NCBI RefSeq assembly: GCF_036346855.1
Contig: NZ_CP107841.1
Coordinates: forward strand, 5,770,001-5,834,000
Direction: 5' to 3'
From: Streptomyces europaeiscabiei
GTDB taxonomy: Bacteria; Actinomycetota; Actinomycetes; Streptomycetales; Streptomycetaceae
Length of the DNA stretch: 64,000 nt
Shown here: piece after piece, positions 18,752-26,100 of the stretch
Layout: every line of letters starts with the position of its first letter
How positions within the stretch are numbered: position 1 is the first letter of the stretch
Translations under genes and position numbers: made by a program
The notes under the pieces: model-generated
Database searches by the model: none
What the model saw: only the letters and a program-made list of their open reading frames with translations
What the model was told of the DNA's origin: nothing

Positions 18752-19288
18752 CTACCTGTCCGTCTTCTGCGTATCCCTCTTCTCTGCGTCCGTCTCCGTG
18801 TCCGTCTTCGCGCCCGCCTCAGTGCCCGTCTCCGTACGGCTCGCCAGCCGCTCGTAACGCTGCCTCGCCGCCTGGGGCGTCTGGAGGCCGAGGCCGAAGG
18901 CGATCTCCGGCCAGGTCATGCCACGACCCCGGGCCATTTCGAGGAGCCCGACCTCCAGTTCGTCCATCTCGCCACGGGCGAGGGGGATGAGAGTCAGGGC
19001 GGCGGTGATGTCGGCGCGGTCGACCCCGTCCTCGCCGTCGGCGAGGAGGGCGGCGCCGCTGAGCAGGTACGAGACCAGTCTGATCGCCTCGTGCGCGCCG
19101 AGGACATGGGGGTGGACCTGGCGGTGACGCTGCTCGTCCGTGGCCGCGTGCCGCTCGGCGATGCGGAACAGGGACGTGTAGACGCGCTGGGCCCGCGCCC
19201 CGTCCGCGCTCGGGGGCGTGAAGGGGTCGGCGGGGGTGCCGGGAGGGATGGGATCGGAGCCATCGGCCGACGGCGAGGTAGACGACAT
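18752..19288 (-). CDS. DNA-binding protein with sigma-like helix-turn-helix
   Basis: The 178-residue product has a Pro/Ser-rich start, a central helical region (ITAALTLIPLARGEMDELEVG) and a predicted helix-turn-helix in RGRGMTWPEIAFGLGLQTPQ followed by AARQRYERLASR. The tail is acidic and Thr-rich. Such proteins are annotated in Streptomyces simply as DNA-binding proteins. The ATG at 19288 is preferred over an ATG 24 bp upstream that would sit inside the promoter palindrome. That 29-bp palindrome, 18 bp upstream, may be its own operator. The function is unknown. Confidence 0.7.
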   Translation of the reverse strand: MSSTSPSADGSDPIPPGTPADPFTPPSADGARAQRVYTSLFRIAERHAATDEQRHRQVHPHVLGAHEAIRLVSYLLSGAALLADGEDGVDRADITAALTLIPLARGEMDELEVGLLEMARGRGMTWPEIAFGLGLQTPQAARQRYERLASRTETGTEAGAKTDTETDAEKRDTQKTDR

Positions 19289-19305
19289 GCGACCAGCGTC
19301 GAATA

Positions 19306-19334
19306 CAAACAAACTGTTGTCAACGATTTATTTG
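19306..19334. promoter_or_regulatory. 29-bp palindrome at the promoter of the DNA-binding protein gene
   Basis: The half-site CAAAnAAAnnGTTG is mirrored around the central base as CAACnnTTTnTTTG over 29 bp. It is strikingly AT-rich for this genome and ends 18 bp before the start codon at 19288. On the minus strand it includes TTGACA. It is a strong candidate operator. Confidence 0.7.
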
Positions 19335-20079
19335 CTCTGTGGATCTCGGGACTTGCCTCGCATCCGCTGAGGACCGCGGGAGCCGGCGACTCGTTCTTCC
19401 TGTGCGGACGCGAAGACTCCGCCGAAGGCCAGTGGTTCGCGAGTGAAGCGCGGGATCGGCGCCCTCGTGCAGTCGTCGGCGGCGCGTGGCCAACTCGCGG
19501 CGACTGTTGGTGGATCGGGGCGTGGGGCCCGATCGCGAATTAAGACCGGCGAGCAAGGCCAAGGTCACGGTCGACCTCCAGGTCAAGTCCGGGAGTGTCT
19601 GTGATTCCCCCCACCGTGATCGTCGGTCTGCACGGCATTCTGCGGCGGCATGCGTGGTTCGACCGGGTGGTGGAGCAGGATCCCGAGACTCCGTCGAGGA
19701 AGGTCTCCTCGCTTTTGCGATCGATCGGGCCGGTTCCTACGGCTGGCAGACCGTGAGCACTTGGCTGACCGACGTACCCGTGAGTGGTCGCCGGACATCG
19801 CGGTGTGGCTGGTGGAGATGGTCGCGGACGGATTGCGGGGGGTCGGGCGGCCGGCACGGTTGGTGATCACGGTTTCCCTGGCATCACCGGCGGCGCAGTT
19901 CCCGGACACCGGCCCGGTACGTCAGGCGCACACCGTTCCACAACGGCAGGGCCAGGCCAAGCGGAAAGAGTTGACCAAGCGCGACCAGGAGGCCGGCCCC
20001 CTGGTCGCGCAGGGCGGCCTGACCGACCAGATCGCCGACCCGGCGCCCGGCGCCCCGACTGACGGGATACGGGTCTCGC
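19335..20079. other. Gene-poor region, possible decayed gene
   Basis: No intact gene is supported in these 745 bp. Protein-like fragments shift between frames: one from about 19600 reads IPPTVIVGLHGILRRHAWFD and breaks off, and another from about 19770 reads SPDIAVWLVEMVADGLRGVG and runs into KRKELTKRDQEAG. The mixture suggests a remnant of one hypothetical gene rather than functional coding DNA. Base composition is slightly less GC-rich than its surroundings. Confidence 0.35.
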
Positions 20080-20289
20080 TCAATCAGAGCCGTTCCGCCG
20101 TTCCGCACCCGCCGCCTTCCTGGCCGCGCGGTGCTGTCTGGCCAGCCGCATCGAGTGAAGACACGAGACGCCGTCTCTGCGGCAGGCGTCCATGCAGGCC
20201 ACGGCGTGGTCCAGCCACTCGCTGAACGTGGCCATGACCGGGTCGAGCGGCGGGGCACCGCCCTCTGGCCGCTTCGGTTCGTCGCTCAC
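20080..20289 (-). CDS. Small hypothetical protein
   Basis: The 69-residue soluble product (FSEWLDHAVACMDACRRDGV near the middle) has three cysteines and a basic C-terminus. It is the third gene of a minus-strand operon behind an RsbW-like ATPase and a 78-residue protein, and starts in the ATGA overlap of its neighbour's stop. Small proteins of this kind recur beside XRE/DUF397 modules in Streptomyces. No function was recognised. Confidence 0.65.
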   Translation of the reverse strand: MSDEPKRPEGGAPPLDPVMATFSEWLDHAVACMDACRRDGVSCLHSMRLARQHRAARKAAGAERRNGSD

Positions 20290-20522
20290 GCCGTACGCCT
20301 CTCACTCGGGTAGGTCGTGACGTACGCCCGCACGAGGTCTCGCTCGTCTCCCTTGTCTCCTTCGGCGGGATATAGGCCGTAGTCCGGTTGCGGCCGCCGC
20401 TCCCAGCAGGGTTCGCGGGGCGGCATCGGCAACCACCGGCCGTAGGTGGTCCGGTACCGTTTCGCCCGCGCGGCCCAGCGCCGCCAGCGGCCCCGGTACG
20501 GGCTCAGCGTCGCCGCCGTCAC
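20286..20522 (-). CDS. Small hypothetical protein
   Basis: The 78-residue product is rich in Arg, Tyr and Trp (SPYRGRWRRWAARAKRYRTT) and probably binds nucleic acid or protein surfaces. The GTG at 20522 overlaps the stop of the ATPase gene as GTGA, and its own stop overlaps the next start as ATGA, so all three genes are translationally chained. A longer frame starting upstream would overlap the ATPase gene and is not preferred. No family was recognised. Confidence 0.6.
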   Translation of the reverse strand: MTAATLSPYRGRWRRWAARAKRYRTTYGRWLPMPPREPCWERRPQPDYGLYPAEGDKGDERDLVRAYVTTYPSERRTA

Positions 20523-20935
20523 CGCGACCGCCCCGGGATCACGAAGTACGCCCACACGCACTTCGTGAACGGCCGCAGCTCATGCCCCCACCGCTCCGAG
20601 AGCCCGGCGACGAGGACGAGCCCGCGCCCGCCTTCTCCTTCCGGTGCGGGGTCGCTGTCGGTGCTCGGCACCTTTTCCTTGTCCGGGTCCGACACCTCGA
20701 CCAGCACGCCGCAGCCCCGGACCGACACGACGACCTCGACCTCCGCGAGCGTCACCCGACAGTGCCGGACGGCGTTGGTGACCAGTTCCGTCGCCACGGT
20801 GGCGATGTCGTGGGCGAGTTCAGGGTCCAGGGCCCAGTCCTTGAGGATCCGCCGCACGCGGGCGCGGGCTTCGGGGACGTGTCTTGTGCGTTTGGGGATG
20901 CGGAAGGAATCGCGACGTGGGGTGAGTGCGGGCAT
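20519..20935 (-). CDS. ATP-binding protein, RsbW-like anti-sigma/HATPase_c_2
   Basis: The 138-residue protein consists of a single GHKL ATPase domain. VATELVTNAVRHCR is the N box and GGRGLVLVAGLSERWG the G2 region; there is no phosphoacceptor domain. Streptomyces genomes carry many such orphan RsbW-type proteins, often beside XRE regulators and DUF397 proteins as here; they may act as anti-sigma factors or switch kinases. It is transcribed away from the XRE gene at 21119. Confidence 0.85.
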   Translation of the reverse strand: MPALTPRRDSFRIPKRTRHVPEARARVRRILKDWALDPELAHDIATVATELVTNAVRHCRVTLAEVEVVVSVRGCGVLVEVSDPDKEKVPSTDSDPAPEGEGGRGLVLVAGLSERWGHELRPFTKCVWAYFVIPGRSR

Positions 20936-21034
20936 GGCGAATGGACCCCCTGACGTGCAGTCAAGTAGCGCCGAGTAGTCGTGCGCTCACGTTGAGGCTA
21001 GATCGCGAGTATGCTGAGAAGCAACTAGACGAAG

Positions 21035-21046
21035 AGCATGCATGCT
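21035..21046. promoter_or_regulatory. 12-bp palindrome between divergent genes
   Basis: AGCATGCATGCT is a perfect palindrome between the RsbW-like gene and the XRE gene, about 11 bp upstream of the XRE -35 element. It is a candidate XRE operator. Confidence 0.45.
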
Positions 21047-21056
21047 TAAGGGGTGG

Positions 21057-21084
21057 TTGCTGGGGGCTGAGGCCGTCCTAGAGT
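21057..21084 (+). promoter_or_regulatory. Promoter of the XRE/DUF397 operon
   Basis: TTGCTG (21057-21062) and TAGAGT (21079-21084) are spaced by 16 bp and match the housekeeping HrdB consensus well. The start codon lies 35 bp further, behind AGGAGAGGGGA. Confidence 0.6.
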
Positions 21085-21118
21085 TGTCTGCCTGAGACCT
21101 TGCAGGAGAGGGGAAGCA

Positions 21119-21985
21119 ATGCCCGCAGGGGGACGGCCGACCGTGCGCAGTAGGCGACTTGGCGCCGCACTCAAGAGGTATCGACAGGCCGCCAAGTTGG
21201 ATCAGCCGCAGGCGGCGGACCTGCTCGGGGTGCACCAGACTCGGATCAGCCGGATGGAGAGCGGCCATGTGACCGCGCGCATCGTCGAGATTCGCGTGCT
21301 ACTGAGCGCGTACGGTGTCGAGGACCCGGAAGTCGGCGCCAAGCTGGAGGACTTGGCGAGGCGGTCCAACCATCGGGGCTGGTGGCTCGAACATGCGGAG
21401 CATCTGAGGCCGGACTACCTCGACTTCATCGCGTTGGAGGACGACGCGACATATATCCGGGAGTGGCAGCCGGTCGTGGTGCCGGGGCTTCTGCAAACTG
21501 CGGCCTACGCGGAAGCCGCCATCGCGGTGACGCCTCACTATGTCGCTCCTGAACGGATCGCTCAGCTGGTGAAGGTGCGTGAGGCCCGGCAGGCGAAGAT
21601 CCAGGAAGGCGGGGCGACGTACACCGCCATCCTCTGGGAAGCGCTCATCAGGCAGTCGCTGATCAGCGCCGATGCCCACCGGGAGCAGCTGGCTGCGATC
21701 CTTGAGGCCGGAGAGCGGCAGAACGTCACCGTGCAGGTGCTGCCCTTCAGTGCGGGGCCGGTGGCTGGTGTGACCTCCGCTTTCCAGTCCTTCAGCTTCG
21801 AATCCGAGCCGACGGTCGAAGCGGTGACCCTGGACAACATGCGGGGCGCTTCGGTCCTTGAAGCGCCCGAGGACCTGGCGGCTTACGCGAATGTGTTCGA
21901 CCACCTACGATCGGTGGCACTGGCACCGGATGTCAGCACGCGACTCATTCGGAGCACACTGCTCAGCAAGGAAGACGCATCGTGA
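21119..21985 (+). CDS. XRE-family regulator with DUF5753 domain
   Basis: The 288-residue protein has a Cro/C1-type helix-turn-helix at about 12-65 (LGAALKRYRQAAKLDQPQAA, LLGVHQTRISRMESGHV) and a long C-terminal DUF5753 domain (WQPVVVPGLLQTAAYAEAAI, VTVQVLPFSAGPV). It is followed by a DUF397 gene with a 4-nt overlap, the usual Streptomyces pairing related to BldB/AbaA-like and WhiJ-type modules. A strong RBS precedes the ATG. Confidence 0.93.
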   Translation: MPAGGRPTVRSRRLGAALKRYRQAAKLDQPQAADLLGVHQTRISRMESGHVTARIVEIRVLLSAYGVEDPEVGAKLEDLARRSNHRGWWLEHAEHLRPDYLDFIALEDDATYIREWQPVVVPGLLQTAAYAEAAIAVTPHYVAPERIAQLVKVREARQAKIQEGGATYTAILWEALIRQSLISADAHREQLAAILEAGERQNVTVQVLPFSAGPVAGVTSAFQSFSFESEPTVEAVTLDNMRGASVLEAPEDLAAYANVFDHLRSVALAPDVSTRLIRSTLLSKEDAS

Positions 21986-22179
21986 CCGAGGTCATAGGCC
22001 CGTTCTGGAAATCGTCGTACACCACAGGCGAGGGACAATGCGTCGAGGTCGCCCTCACCTCCACCGGCGGCCGAGCCATCCGCGACAGCAAGAACCCCCA
22101 CGGCCCCCTCCTGCACCTCTCGCCCACTGGCTGGCAGGCATTTCTCGACGCTGCCAAGAACAGCGCACGGGTGGAGTAA
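21982..22179 (+). CDS. DUF397 protein
   Basis: This 65-residue protein shows the family hallmarks: WKSSYTTGEGQCVEVA at the start and AIRDSKNPHGPLLHLSPTGW later. DUF397 proteins partner XRE/DUF5753 regulators and are thought to act as small antagonists or co-factors of them, as in the WhiJ system. It overlaps the XRE gene by 4 nt. Confidence 0.92.
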   Translation: MTEVIGPFWKSSYTTGEGQCVEVALTSTGGRAIRDSKNPHGPLLHLSPTGWQAFLDAAKNSARVE

Positions 22180-22254
22180 TCACCGGCCCGAGGCCAGACC
22201 GTACGGATTAGCATGGAATGGTCATCCCCCGGGGATCAGGGATACCTCCGTGCC

Positions 22255-22290
22255 GGAACCCCGGCTCGATTACGGCGAGCCGGGGTTTCC
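22255..22290. terminator. Bidirectional hairpin terminator
   Basis: AACCCCGGCTCG (22257-22268) pairs with CGAGCCGGGGTT (22276-22287) between the convergent DUF397 and secreted-protein genes. A GG/CC extension and a short T run follow. Confidence 0.8.
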
Positions 22291-22338
22291 GATGGTGCGG
22301 TGAGGGGATGCCTCTATCCGTTGGCAGATTCGGCCGCG

Positions 22339-22905
22339 TCAGTGGTGGTCGTTTTCTTTGTGGACCACGTAGAAGCTGGCTTCCAGCCTTCCGGTACCTG
22401 CCACGCTGATCCCGGGGTTGAAAGTGTGAGCGCCGACCGGGGTGTAGAGGGGGCCGGTGCAGTCGGCCCTAGGAAAGAAGCGGACGGTCTTGTCGCTTTC
22501 GTTTTGCACGGTGAAGGTGGCTGTCCCTGTGGTGACTACAGCGTCCGCGGCGACGGTGTAGCAGAACCCCGGCTCAGCGGGATACTCGCGACCGTTGATT
22601 TGGATCAGGCCCTCGTCCCGGTGGTTCCTCCGGTTCTCGCCGCGGAAGTCCTCCCGGCCCTCGCTCTTCTTGGAACCGCTCCAGCTCTCCTTCGACCCGG
22701 CGTCGGCCGGGGCGTTCGCGGCGTTCGAGCCGGCCTCGGTGCCGGTGCCGTTGCCGCCACGCGGGGCGACAGGGGCGGCGTCCTGGACGATCGAGGCGGA
22801 CTGGGGGGCGGACTCCAGGGCGGAGCTGGCGTAGGTGACACCGGTGGCGGCCGCGACTGCCACGCCGACGGAGGCGGCGATCACTGTGGCTTTACGAGTG
22901 CGCAA
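22339..22905 (-). CDS. Secreted hypothetical protein
   Basis: The 188-residue product starts with a Sec-type signal peptide (RTRKATVIAASVGVAVAAAT) followed by a Gly/Ser/Asn-rich linker. It ends in a compact domain with two cysteines (PAEPGFCYTVAADAVV and FFPRADCTGPLY) that may form a disulfide. The TTG at 22905 is chosen because the signal peptide begins there and AGAAGGGGAAG precedes it. The upstream open frame reads through a hairpin and AT-rich DNA and is not coding. No family was recognised. Confidence 0.65.
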   Translation of the reverse strand: MRTRKATVIAASVGVAVAAATGVTYASSALESAPQSASIVQDAAPVAPRGGNGTGTEAGSNAANAPADAGSKESWSGSKKSEGREDFRGENRRNHRDEGLIQINGREYPAEPGFCYTVAADAVVTTGTATFTVQNESDKTVRFFPRADCTGPLYTPVGAHTFNPGISVAGTGRLEASFYVVHKENDHH

Positions 22906-22921
22906 TGCACTTCCCCTTCTC

Positions 22922-22958
22922 TTCGTTCTCGTCGACAGGACCTGCCGACGAGAACGAA
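22922..22958 (-). promoter_or_regulatory. 13-bp perfect stem directly before the RBS of the secreted protein gene
   Basis: TTCGTTCTCGTCG (22922-22934) pairs exactly with CGACGAGAACGAA (22946-22958); the 11-nt middle also contains CAGG-A-CCTG. In the minus-strand transcript this hairpin ends a few bases before the RBS and 16 nt before the TTG. It could stabilise or gate the mRNA, or be an operator. Confidence 0.6.
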
Positions 22959-23505
22959 CGTAATGACGGCCATTTCCGCTGTCATGTCGAGGAAGCCCGG
23001 AGCAGTGTGAAAATAGGGCTGGACGGCCGTATGAAATGTCGCCCCGGAGAGTGACGGTCGGCGTGCCTGACGCCTCATCAAAATATGGCAATGAGCTGGT
23101 ATTTTGATTCGAGAGAAGCCTCTGTTCGGAACCGGCTGACACGTCGTCACCCTGATGGAGGTCCCGTAGGCGGACCTTTCCCTGAGCAGTCGTCAGGTTG
23201 GCGCTCGATCTGAATGACTGACGCCTCCTCAAGAACCGTCGGAGCGCGGCGAAAAGGCCTTGCGTCCCGTCGCGTGAATTCAATGACGAGAAGCTGTTGC
23301 GACGGCGTGTCGCGCACTCGTGCGGGCCTTGTTGTGCCTATCGTGATCGGCCCTCTGTCGAGGGTCGCGACATCGGCAACGCACGCCCCCCGCGCGCTCA
23401 CCTGAAGGGGTGGAAGCGGGCATATCGGTGTGCGTGCTGGGCAGGTCGCCGTGTCAGCTGTGGCTGGCCCCTGTCGACCGACCACCATTCCCGGGAATCC
23501 ACCCC
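22959..23505. other. Divergent intergenic region, relatively AT-rich
   Basis: No gene is supported. The stretch separates two divergent genes for secreted proteins and contains unusually AT-rich patches (for example near 23080-23110). These probably hold the promoters of both. Open frames crossing it have no protein-like features. Confidence 0.5.
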
Positions 23506-23889
23506 ATGCGCCAACTCGCCATCCTGTCCGCGGCTTTCGCCGTCCTCCTCCCCACCGCCTCCCCGGCGGTCCCGGCCACCGCGCCGGCCACCCCGGCCGC
23601 CGTACCGCCGGGGCATGTGTACTTCTGGCCCGAGCGCGGTCAGATGGGTCCGGGCGGTGCCTGGGACTACGCGCCGGGCGGCTACCGCGAGGCCGACGCC
23701 CGTGTGAAGCGCCACGCGTACTCCTTCGACTCCCACGCCCCCATCAGCGTCTTCGCCATCCACTACAAGTCCGGCGGCGGCTGCCTCTACCGCGAGATCC
23801 GCCCCGACGACTACGACGACGACTGGAGCGACTGGGCGACGAAGTTCGACGGCGTCAGCGACACCAGGATGGGCTGCGAGGCGGGCTGA
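23506..23889 (+). CDS. Small secreted protein, possible I36-like fold
   Basis: The 127-residue product has a signal peptide (RQLAILSAAFAVLLPTASPA) with an Ala-rich cleavage region. The mature domain is rich in Gly, Tyr and Asp (HVYFWPERGQMGPGG, DDYDDDWSDW) with two cysteines. The aromatic/Gly pattern is reminiscent of the beta/gamma-crystallin-like I36 inhibitor encoded two genes downstream, but similarity is weak. The ATG at 23506 is preferred to a GTG at 23410 because the signal peptide starts there. Confidence 0.65.
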   Translation: MRQLAILSAAFAVLLPTASPAVPATAPATPAAVPPGHVYFWPERGQMGPGGAWDYAPGGYREADARVKRHAYSFDSHAPISVFAIHYKSGGGCLYREIRPDDYDDDWSDWATKFDGVSDTRMGCEAG

Positions 23890-23922
23890 GCGACGGCAAC
23901 CGTCGAGCGGACCGGACCCACG

Positions 23923-24474
23923 ATGAACCCTCGCCCCCGTACGGCCTTCGCCGCGCTCCTCGTCTGCGGCCTGTTCCTCACCGTCGGCACCGCCTGTTCG
24001 GCGGCCCCGGCCCCGCCCCGGCTCTCCCCGGACGACGTCGTCAAGGCCGCGACCCAGCGGCTGACCGACGCCTGCCTGACCCGTCGGGGGCTCACCCCGC
24101 CGCGCCCGGGACAGAGCGCGCCGCCCGACGCCGAGCGGGCGCGGGTCGCCGAGGCGATGTTCGGGGCGGGACGGACGGAGCTGTCGTTGCGGCTGCCCAC
24201 CGGATACGTCGTCCGCGCACACACCGACGGCTGTCTGGCCGCGGCCCAGCGGCGGCTCTACGGCGACCAGCGCCGCTGGTTCCGTACCTCGACGATCGTC
24301 AACAACCTCAAGCCCGAGGCCGCCCACACCGACCGCACCCTCGGCGAGGTCCGCGCGGAACACCGTACGGAACTCGCCGACTGGCGGCGGCTGCGGGCCC
24401 GCGCCCTCACCGAAGCCACCTCTCTGATCGGCAGTACCAACCCCCCACCCCTGAAGGGAAAAACAGCACAGTGA
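23923..24474 (+). CDS. Secreted protein or lipoprotein, hypothetical
   Basis: The 183-residue product starts with a hydrophobic export signal ending in LTVGTACSAAP. The Cys suggests a lipobox, though Gly at -3 is atypical. The mature part is helical with two further cysteines and no recognised motif. It sits between two small secreted-protein genes and overlaps the I36-inhibitor gene by 4 nt (GTGA), so the two are probably co-expressed and act outside the cell. Confidence 0.65.
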   Translation: MNPRPRTAFAALLVCGLFLTVGTACSAAPAPPRLSPDDVVKAATQRLTDACLTRRGLTPPRPGQSAPPDAERARVAEAMFGAGRTELSLRLPTGYVVRAHTDGCLAAAQRRLYGDQRRWFRTSTIVNNLKPEAAHTDRTLGEVRAEHRTELADWRRLRARALTEATSLIGSTNPPPLKGKTAQ

Positions 24475-24842
24475 AGCGCTTCACCGCCCTGTTCTCCGCC
24501 GTACTCCTCTCCGCCGGAGTGGTCCTCGCGTCGTCGGGCTCCGCTCAGGCCGCCGCCTGCGGCAGCGGCAACTTCTGCGTCTGGACGGACGCCAACTTCT
24601 CCGGCATGAAGATCGAGTGGCCGGGCGACGACCACTGGTGGGAGAGCAACATCGCCGACGAGGACTCCTCCTGGGCCAACCACGGCATCTCCGGCGCCGG
24701 CATCAAGGACCACGTCAAGGTGTACTCCAGCGGCAACCTCGGCGGCCACATGACCATCTGCCTCACGCCCGGCCAGGAGGTCGGCTACAACGGCGCCGCC
24801 AACGACGACGGAGACTCCCACACCTGGGCAGCGAGCTGCTGA
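24471..24842 (+). CDS. Peptidase inhibitor family I36 protein
   Basis: The 123-residue secreted protein has a signal peptide (LFSAVLLSAGVVLASSGSAQ, then AAA) followed by CGSGNFCVWTDANFSG, the start of the beta/gamma-crystallin-like I36 fold of Streptomyces metalloproteinase inhibitors (SMPI). Four cysteines are present (CGSGNFC, TICL, and the terminal Cys), allowing two disulfides. The GTG start overlaps the preceding gene and follows CTGAAGGGAAAAA. Whether it inhibits a protease is not shown by sequence alone. Confidence 0.82.
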   Translation: MKRFTALFSAVLLSAGVVLASSGSAQAAACGSGNFCVWTDANFSGMKIEWPGDDHWWESNIADEDSSWANHGISGAGIKDHVKVYSSGNLGGHMTICLTPGQEVGYNGAANDDGDSHTWAASC

Positions 24843-24853
24843 CCGGCGATCCA

Positions 24854-24883
24854 GGGGGCGCCCGGCACGCACCGGGCGCCCCC
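24854..24883. terminator. Convergent terminator
   Basis: GGGGGCGCCCGG (24854-24865) and CCGGGCGCCCCC (24872-24883) form a 12-bp stem with a 6-nt loop between the I36 gene and the convergent DAG-kinase-like gene. Confidence 0.8.
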
Positions 24884-24898
24884 GCCCCGGCGTCGCCC

Positions 24899-25903
24899 TC
24901 ACCCCGGCAGCGTCAGCCCCCAGGCCCCCTCCCGTACCGTCCACGTCCGCGTCCGTACCGGCCCCGCCACCAGGGAGTCCGCCCGGTAGCGGAAGTCCGC
25001 GCCGGACACCGTCACCCGGTGGCCGACCGCGTGCAGCGGGGCCGCCTCGGCGCCCACCGACACCGGCCGGATCTCGATGTCGGCGCCGCCGTCGATGCAG
25101 GGCGTGATCGACACGGCCTCTACGGGCTGGTCCAGGTCGATGAGCAGGATCCCGTCCACCTCCACCCGCAGCCGCGAGGGCCCGGCACCGCCCCCGGTGG
25201 CGACCCGTATGCGCGACGGCCGCAGCGGACGGGACAGCCGGGCGGGCCGCGTCGGCCGCGTCGACAACGTGCGGGCGAGGGACTGCGGCCAGGCGCGCTG
25301 CCAGAAGTGCGGGCCGTGCGACGGGTCACCCGTCGGCGCGCCCTCCGCCCCCGGCCCCCGGTCCGTTCCCGTACCGGCGCCCGTCCCCGGACCCGTTTCT
25401 CTGCCCGGCCCCGACCCAGGGCCCGTGTCGGTGGCCGCAGGCCCCTCCGCCCGGTCCGGAGGGGGCGCACCCGGCAGGACCGGTATGCGCAGCGTGCCCA
25501 GCACCACCCCGTCGCTGTCGTCGACGAGCAGATCGAGCCGGTGTTCGACACCGTCGAGGGCGGCACGGGCCGCCGCGACCGCGCCGGCGGGCACGCCGAG
25601 CGAGTGGGCCAGGCCCAGGGCGGAACCCACGGGGATCAGGGAGAGGGCGCACGCCGCCAGCTCCCGTCGACGGTGCAGAAGAGCCACCGCCCGCAGCAGC
25701 GCGCGGTCGTCGCCGATCACCACAGGCCGCCGCGAACCGCGTCGGGAGAGAGCCCGCGCAAATTCCTCGGGCCCCTCGGGAAGACACACTTTCGTACTCG
25801 CCGCACCCGCGCTGAGCACGTCTTTCGCGATCCGTACGGCCTCGCCGTCCGTGCGACGGGCGAGGGGGTCGATGACCACGAGGAGCTGGTCGTCAGTCGC
25901 CAC
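24899..25903 (-). CDS. Diacylglycerol-kinase-like protein with degenerate active site
   Basis: The 334-residue protein has the two-lobed layout of DagK/YegS-type lipid kinases: an N-terminal lobe with [11 protein letters not shown] and [16 protein letters not shown], then [19 protein letters not shown] and a beta-rich C-lobe. The catalytic GGDGT is replaced by IGDDR and the PxGTxND segment by PVGSALG, so lipid-kinase activity is doubtful. A Gly/Pro/Thr-rich insertion of about 45 residues interrupts the C-lobe. The GTG start at 25903 is where family similarity begins. It is divergent from purA. Confidence 0.7.
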   Translation of the reverse strand: MATDDQLLVVIDPLARRTDGEAVRIAKDVLSAGAASTKVCLPEGPEEFARALSRRGSRRPVVIGDDRALLRAVALLHRRRELAACALSLIPVGSALGLAHSLGVPAGAVAAARAALDGVEHRLDLLVDDSDGVVLGTLRIPVLPGAPPPDRAEGPAATDTGPGSGPGRETGPGTGAGTGTDRGPGAEGAPTGDPSHGPHFWQRAWPQSLARTLSTRPTRPARLSRPLRPSRIRVATGGGAGPSRLRVEVDGILLIDLDQPVEAVSITPCIDGGADIEIRPVSVGAEAAPLHAVGHRVTVSGADFRYRADSLVAGPVRTRTWTVREGAWGLTLPG

Positions 25904-25928
25904 CTCGGTCCTGCCTCGCTTCCTCGGG

Positions 25929-25975
25929 TAGCATCTTTGTGCAAGAGCCCCTTGCGCTATTGCGCCAGGGGCTTG
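25929..25975 (+). promoter_or_regulatory. Putative purA promoter and leader hairpin
   Basis: TAGCAT (25929-25934) resembles a -10 element. Just downstream, CAAGAGCCCCTTGCGC (25942-25957) and GCGCCAGGGGCTTG (25962-25975) can fold into a long stem with a TATT loop, with one bulge and one mismatch. The stem would lie at the 5' end of a leader of about 160 nt before purA. An alternative role is in the divergent gene's control. Confidence 0.45.
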
Positions 25976-26100
25976 GTCTATTCCGGGGCATCCGGGTCCG
26001 ACAGGTGCGACCAACGGCGGTCGCGGTGCACGCGGCGGTAATGAGCCACCGCGTACGCCCCCGACCTTGGACATGCCCCGCCCGGAAGGGGTGTACGCGC

